Source: Cryptomeria japonica
Lineage: Eukaryota; Streptophyta; Pinopsida; Cupressales; Cupressaceae
DNA length: 60,000 bases
Direction of reading: 5' to 3'
Assembly (NCBI RefSeq): GCF_030272615.1
Contig: NC_081405.1
Coordinates: 19,244,547 to 19,304,546, forward strand
The notes under the pieces are model-generated. The model saw nothing but the letters and a program-made list of their open reading frames with translations. It was not told the origin of the DNA and did no database searches. Positions within the stretch are counted from its first letter, which is position 1; the number at the start of each line of letters is the position of its first letter. Below, one piece after another: positions 56,753-60,000 of the stretch. The translations under genes were made by a program, and so were the position numbers.

Positions 56753-56870
56753 TTGAGGGAGAGACTAGAGGGAGAGAAAGTCCAAGTGAAAGAGAGGGAG
56801 AGACATAAGAGAGAGTGATAGGGTTTGAGGAAGAGAGAGAGGGGGAATGCAGGGAAGAGACCAGAGAGAT
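54786..56870. repeat. Low-complexity CT then GA array with a 129-153-bp higher-order repeat
   Basis: CTCTCTCT runs to about 55070, then GAGAGAGA from 55088. Within the GA part GAGAGATACACCTGAGAGAG-type blocks recur at 55651, 55780, 55933, 56011 and about 56169, the first three with spacings of 129 and 153 bp. Open frames of Ser/Leu repeats here are artefacts. Confidence 0.9.
56661..56745. repeat. (TA)n-(GA)n microsatellite
   Basis: About 17 TA units (from 56662) are followed by about 25 GA units. Confidence 0.95.
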
Positions 56871-56999
56871 AATGTTGATTACTGAAATTTGATATGAATA
56901 CTCTAAAAACTAGAATCTGCATTATAACTCGTAGAGATCTAGAACCAGTCTCAAACATCCTGACAATATACACATAAAATATAACTTAAAGTATAAGAA

Positions 57000-58400
57000 A
57001 GGAAATAGACAAATAGAAATGTGACTTACTGACTTGTTGCCTTGTAAAACACTAGGACAAAGGTTTGGATTTTCCTTTGGTATCCAACCCAAAGGCTTGG
57101 ACGCCCTTCTTAGGCCTGAGATGTGTTTTCTAGCTAATATTGTAAATTTTCTAATGTTTTTGTTCGTTCTCTCTATCAGGTTTACATGTGTTTCAATGCA
57201 AACAAAAGAAATACCATACGATTGTCAAGCTCTCTCTTATCTATCCAACCATATAATTCTTTTCAAGTTTTGATAATGTTAGGTCTTCATCCATAATTTC
57301 TTTTATTAGTGTGTCCGTTTTTTGTCAAAAACCAAAATGTTGTATTTCGGCCATAGATTTTTACTCGTTTATCAAATTTTGAAACAAATTACTTTTTAGA
57401 AACTAGACTCCATTATACATAATTTTAAAAAATGAAAATTTAATTTTTGATTAGTTTTCATAAATTTTTGGGGGTAGTAGCACACTCAAATTTCTATTTT
57501 CCAGAATGTGTCCACTTCAAAAATAAGTAAAAAATCATATATTCATTTAAAAATTAGCTGAAAAAATCTAGCATAAACTACATGGTGTTAGCTAATTTCT
57601 CACTAGAGCAATTTTACAAATTCCAAAAAAAAGTTTACATTTTAGGGGGAGCACAACAGGTGCTATGTTATGTTTTTATGAAAAAAAAATAGGACCACTT
57701 TGTGTGCTCCCCCTTTTTGAAACCCTTAATCTACACCATTTAAAAAAAAATAGTAGTTTAGAAAGTAGACTTGGAGCACTGCAACTCTTGTTCTCGCTGC
57801 ATCCTCATATTTTGAGTGTAACTATCTTCATTTTCTTGTCCAAACTTGTTGATTTCAGAAAAAAAAAAAGTGGCATCTTAAGACCCCTTTTTGGTCCCCC
57901 ATCTTTGTGCACTTACCCGTATGTCCACCCTATTGGTGTTGATGCCTATATTTGGTATGATGTTGCTAATGGTGTGATAGTGAGTGCAGAGATATTATCA
58001 TGATGGTACAATGTTTAGATGAGTATTAGAAGCATTAAGTTGAGGATTAGAAGTATTAAGATGACTATTACAAGCATGATGATAATTTAATGGATGTGTT
58101 TCTGATGGTGCTGATGGCCTTGTACTTTCTACAAGCTGTTGTGATGTCTTTCTTGTTGCTCCTTAGTGAGAAAATGGTGCTACATGGTGTTTTGGTCACT
58201 AGAGGTTGATGAAGTGTGTGAATGAAGGAAATTGTGTTGAAGATAGTCTGGAAGAATGTACTCAACATTTGTAGATGTAGCTTTGTGGTTTGTGATTCAA
58301 TTTTTATGTTTTGTGGACATTGCACCCTTATCTTTTTAGGTTCTTAGTGTTGTAGAAGATGTGTTTGGTTATCCTAGTATGTTTGTAGGTTGATGGATTG
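57000..58400. other. Non-coding AT-rich stretch
   Basis: No gene or transposon domain recognised. Confidence 0.45.
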
Positions 58401-58407
58401 TCAAGAT

Positions 58408-60000
58408 TGTTGGAATCAATCAACATTGAGAGGGGGGGGGGTGAATCAGTGTTCTGGTATTCAAAAAATTATTATTTTGATTTAGATGTAGGAGCACCAG
58501 TCTAGTTCTTATCGGTTTAGCAGTTTTCAGAGGAATTGCTTGAGAGATTGGCATTTCTTCATGTTGGAGTGTTTAGCATTGTGGTTTTGGGTTTATTCTC
58601 TTGTGTTCATGGTCATTGTTGTGTTCGAGTTTCATAGCTTTTGGCTTTGTTTCTGGTAAGATGTGGATTCCGATATTGTCCTGGTTGGTGTGTTCTTACT
58701 AGTTAGCCTAGCAATGTGTTGAGTGAAGATGATTTTGGGTTGCGGTTGATCTCCGTGAGTTGCAGATCATTTGAGGTGTTTCTTTTGGCCTTGGCCGGTA
58801 TTCCTGGAGGTCTGTGCATCATTTTATGTTTTGAAGATTGTTCTTAGTGATTTGAGCCAACATGTTACCGTTGCACTTTTCATGAATTGGTTGGTCTTTG
58901 GGCCGACTTGATTGAGTTGTAATAATTTTTTGATGGTATATATATGGAGGTTTGTGAATTATTTGGAGATAGAAGTCAGAATAGAGGGAAGTTAAGAAGA
59001 ATGAAGACAGAGCATTGAGACTAAGCGAAGATGTAGAACCGACAAGATTCTGATCCGATAGGACTAAGGCCGGAAGGTTGAGGTCCGAATTAGGATAGAA
59101 CTAGTAGCCTGTTACTGGAAGCCGATTTGATATGAGGATGATTTGTGGATCTTGTAATTGCATTGTGAGCATTGTTTCTATCTTGGATTGTGATCCAACA
59201 TGTGGTATGCATAATTCTTCAGATTGTAATAAGATTCATTCACATTGTTTACCGGTTATGTCTTCTATATTGTTACCGGTTGTTCTTTCTGTTGTTTTTG
59301 GCACCTTGTTACCGGTTACCGGTATGCTTTGCATGGTTTATGTGTTTAGCTGCAAGGTCGGGTTGTCCTTCATTGGATCTCCCTACCTTGATTGCATCAG
59401 ATTCTTTAACCACCAGATGCACAATTAAGAAACTGAAATGCAGAAACACAAAGCAATCAAGCACATAACCATAACACCAATATTTTTATGTGGAAACCTA
59501 GAAAGGAAAAAACCACGGTGGGATTGAGTACCCACAATATTACATGAGGGGAGTGCACATGCATTCGGGCACACTGCCTAGAGCTCATTGCTCAATTACA
59601 AAAGGGCTACAATCTAGAGGAAGGCTCACTGCCTTATAGGCTAATAAAAAATGATTACAATGAGTAATGAACTAAAGAAAAGCATATGACTATGCCAAAT
59701 AACAATTCCAGTTAGGCACAAAGTTATCCGTTGTATTATTCTGATAAACTGCTATATTTTGCTATGCTACTAATTACCAAATCAACAAAACTTAAGGTGC
59801 GCATGTGAGACTGCGCTCAATCGCTTCCAAAATCACCTCCCATATCATATCCACACCAAAAAGAATTAACCAAGTTGATCTTATTTATCCGCACTGACAA
59901 GATTGATCTCCCACAGGTCCGCTTCACAAAATATCAAAATATGAAACATGTAGCTTTAAAGTTGGCTCAAAACTTCACAAAACCATATTCCGGATCCAAA
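58408..60000. mobile_element. Copia-type LTR-like segment at the window edge
   Basis: Begins TGTTGGAATCAATC, then ATTGAGAGGGGGGGG and GTGAATCAGTG. Near 59490 it has GTGGAAACCTAGAAAGG and AAAAAACCACGG. The pair of blocks matches 17939-18150. The outer boundary lies beyond the window. No coding frame is present, and the orientation is unresolved, with minus suggested by the position of the GGAAAACC block in copia A and B. Confidence 0.45.

Larger units (their letters stand above)
54676..56981. mobile_element. Foldback-like inverted repeat with a GA/CT core
   Basis: The arms 54676-55000 and about 56730-56981 are inverted copies: AGGATGTTTGAGAGTGGTTC and GTAATCAACATGTTC on the left, with close matches read on the minus strand at the right. 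Inside, CT-rich DNA (54786-55070) turns into GA-rich DNA (55088-56870). The structure could be a foldback transposon or a MITE whose core has expanded. No target duplication was identified. Confidence 0.7.

Noticed and set aside
54789-56973. Long Ser/Leu/Pro-rich open frames on both strands
   Set aside because: They are translations of CT/GA microsatellite DNA in every frame, with no start context, splice structure or domain.
1-60000. CRISPR arrays, bacterial operons or phage-like systems
   Set aside because: No regularly spaced identical repeats with unique spacers and no bacterial gene organisation; introns, LTRs and plant transposons show a plant nuclear genome.
1-60000. tRNA or rRNA genes
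   Set aside because: The only tRNA-related sequences are 12-base primer binding sites; no cloverleaf or rRNA stretch was recognised.

Overview
The window looks like a gymnosperm, most likely conifer-type, nuclear genome. The sequence is AT-rich and almost entirely made of old, nested transposable elements. Chromodomain Ty3/gypsy elements have long LTRs of about 2 kb, Ty1/copia and hAT remnants are many, and the single recognisable host gene appears to have an intron of tens of kilobases. The species assignment is inference from this texture; no species-diagnostic gene was found.

Layout. 1-5532: degenerate Ty1/copia element A on the minus strand, with two LTRs, a tRNA-iMet primer site and RT/RNase H remnants. 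5541-7753: an LTR-like element with TGTAA/TTACA ends. 7754-8117: a fragment of a minus-strand gypsy LTR. 8118-12762: Ty1/copia element B on the minus strand (LTR, primer site, gag, protease), interrupted at 9103-11612 by a collapsed LTR element full of GC-rich repeats and flanked by the target duplication CATCT. 12775-14590: a LINE ORF1 remnant (DUF4283). 14771-37320: a minus-strand hAT transposase pseudogene cut in two by a 19.3-kb Ty3/gypsy chromovirus (15613-34928, target duplication TCTTT). 37563-43442: a second, more complete hAT element on the same strand, containing a solo gypsy LTR (39356-41414, target duplication GTGAT). 44161-44660: two clean exons encoding the C-terminus of oligoribonuclease on the plus strand. 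46900-60000: non-genic DNA with a degenerate tandem array, LINE RNase H remnants, a foldback element with a GA/CT core (about 54676-56981), and a copia-type LTR-like segment at the right edge.

The chromovirus is itself nested. Its 5' LTR holds at least two insertions, one of them (17755-20436) with the duplication GTTTG. Its pol gene is split between integrase and chromodomain by a 6.7-kb insertion (25727-32433) with TG/CA ends and a CTTAC/CTTAT duplication. That insertion carries the most unusual content of the window: a roughly 1,200-codon reading frame (27792-31411). It has no retrotransposon enzyme motif I can recognise and is preceded by a 65-bp minisatellite and a consensus GT-AG intron that ends five bases before its start codon. 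It is broken by stop codons largely explainable by C-to-T decay, plus one frameshift.

The oligoribonuclease exons are the only likely functional gene content. If the upstream exons lie outside the window, everything to the left of 44161 is one intron longer than 44 kb, filled by the nested elements. Everything else reads as pseudogenic: mutations interrupt every transposon reading frame. I saw no tRNA, rRNA or CRISPR array.
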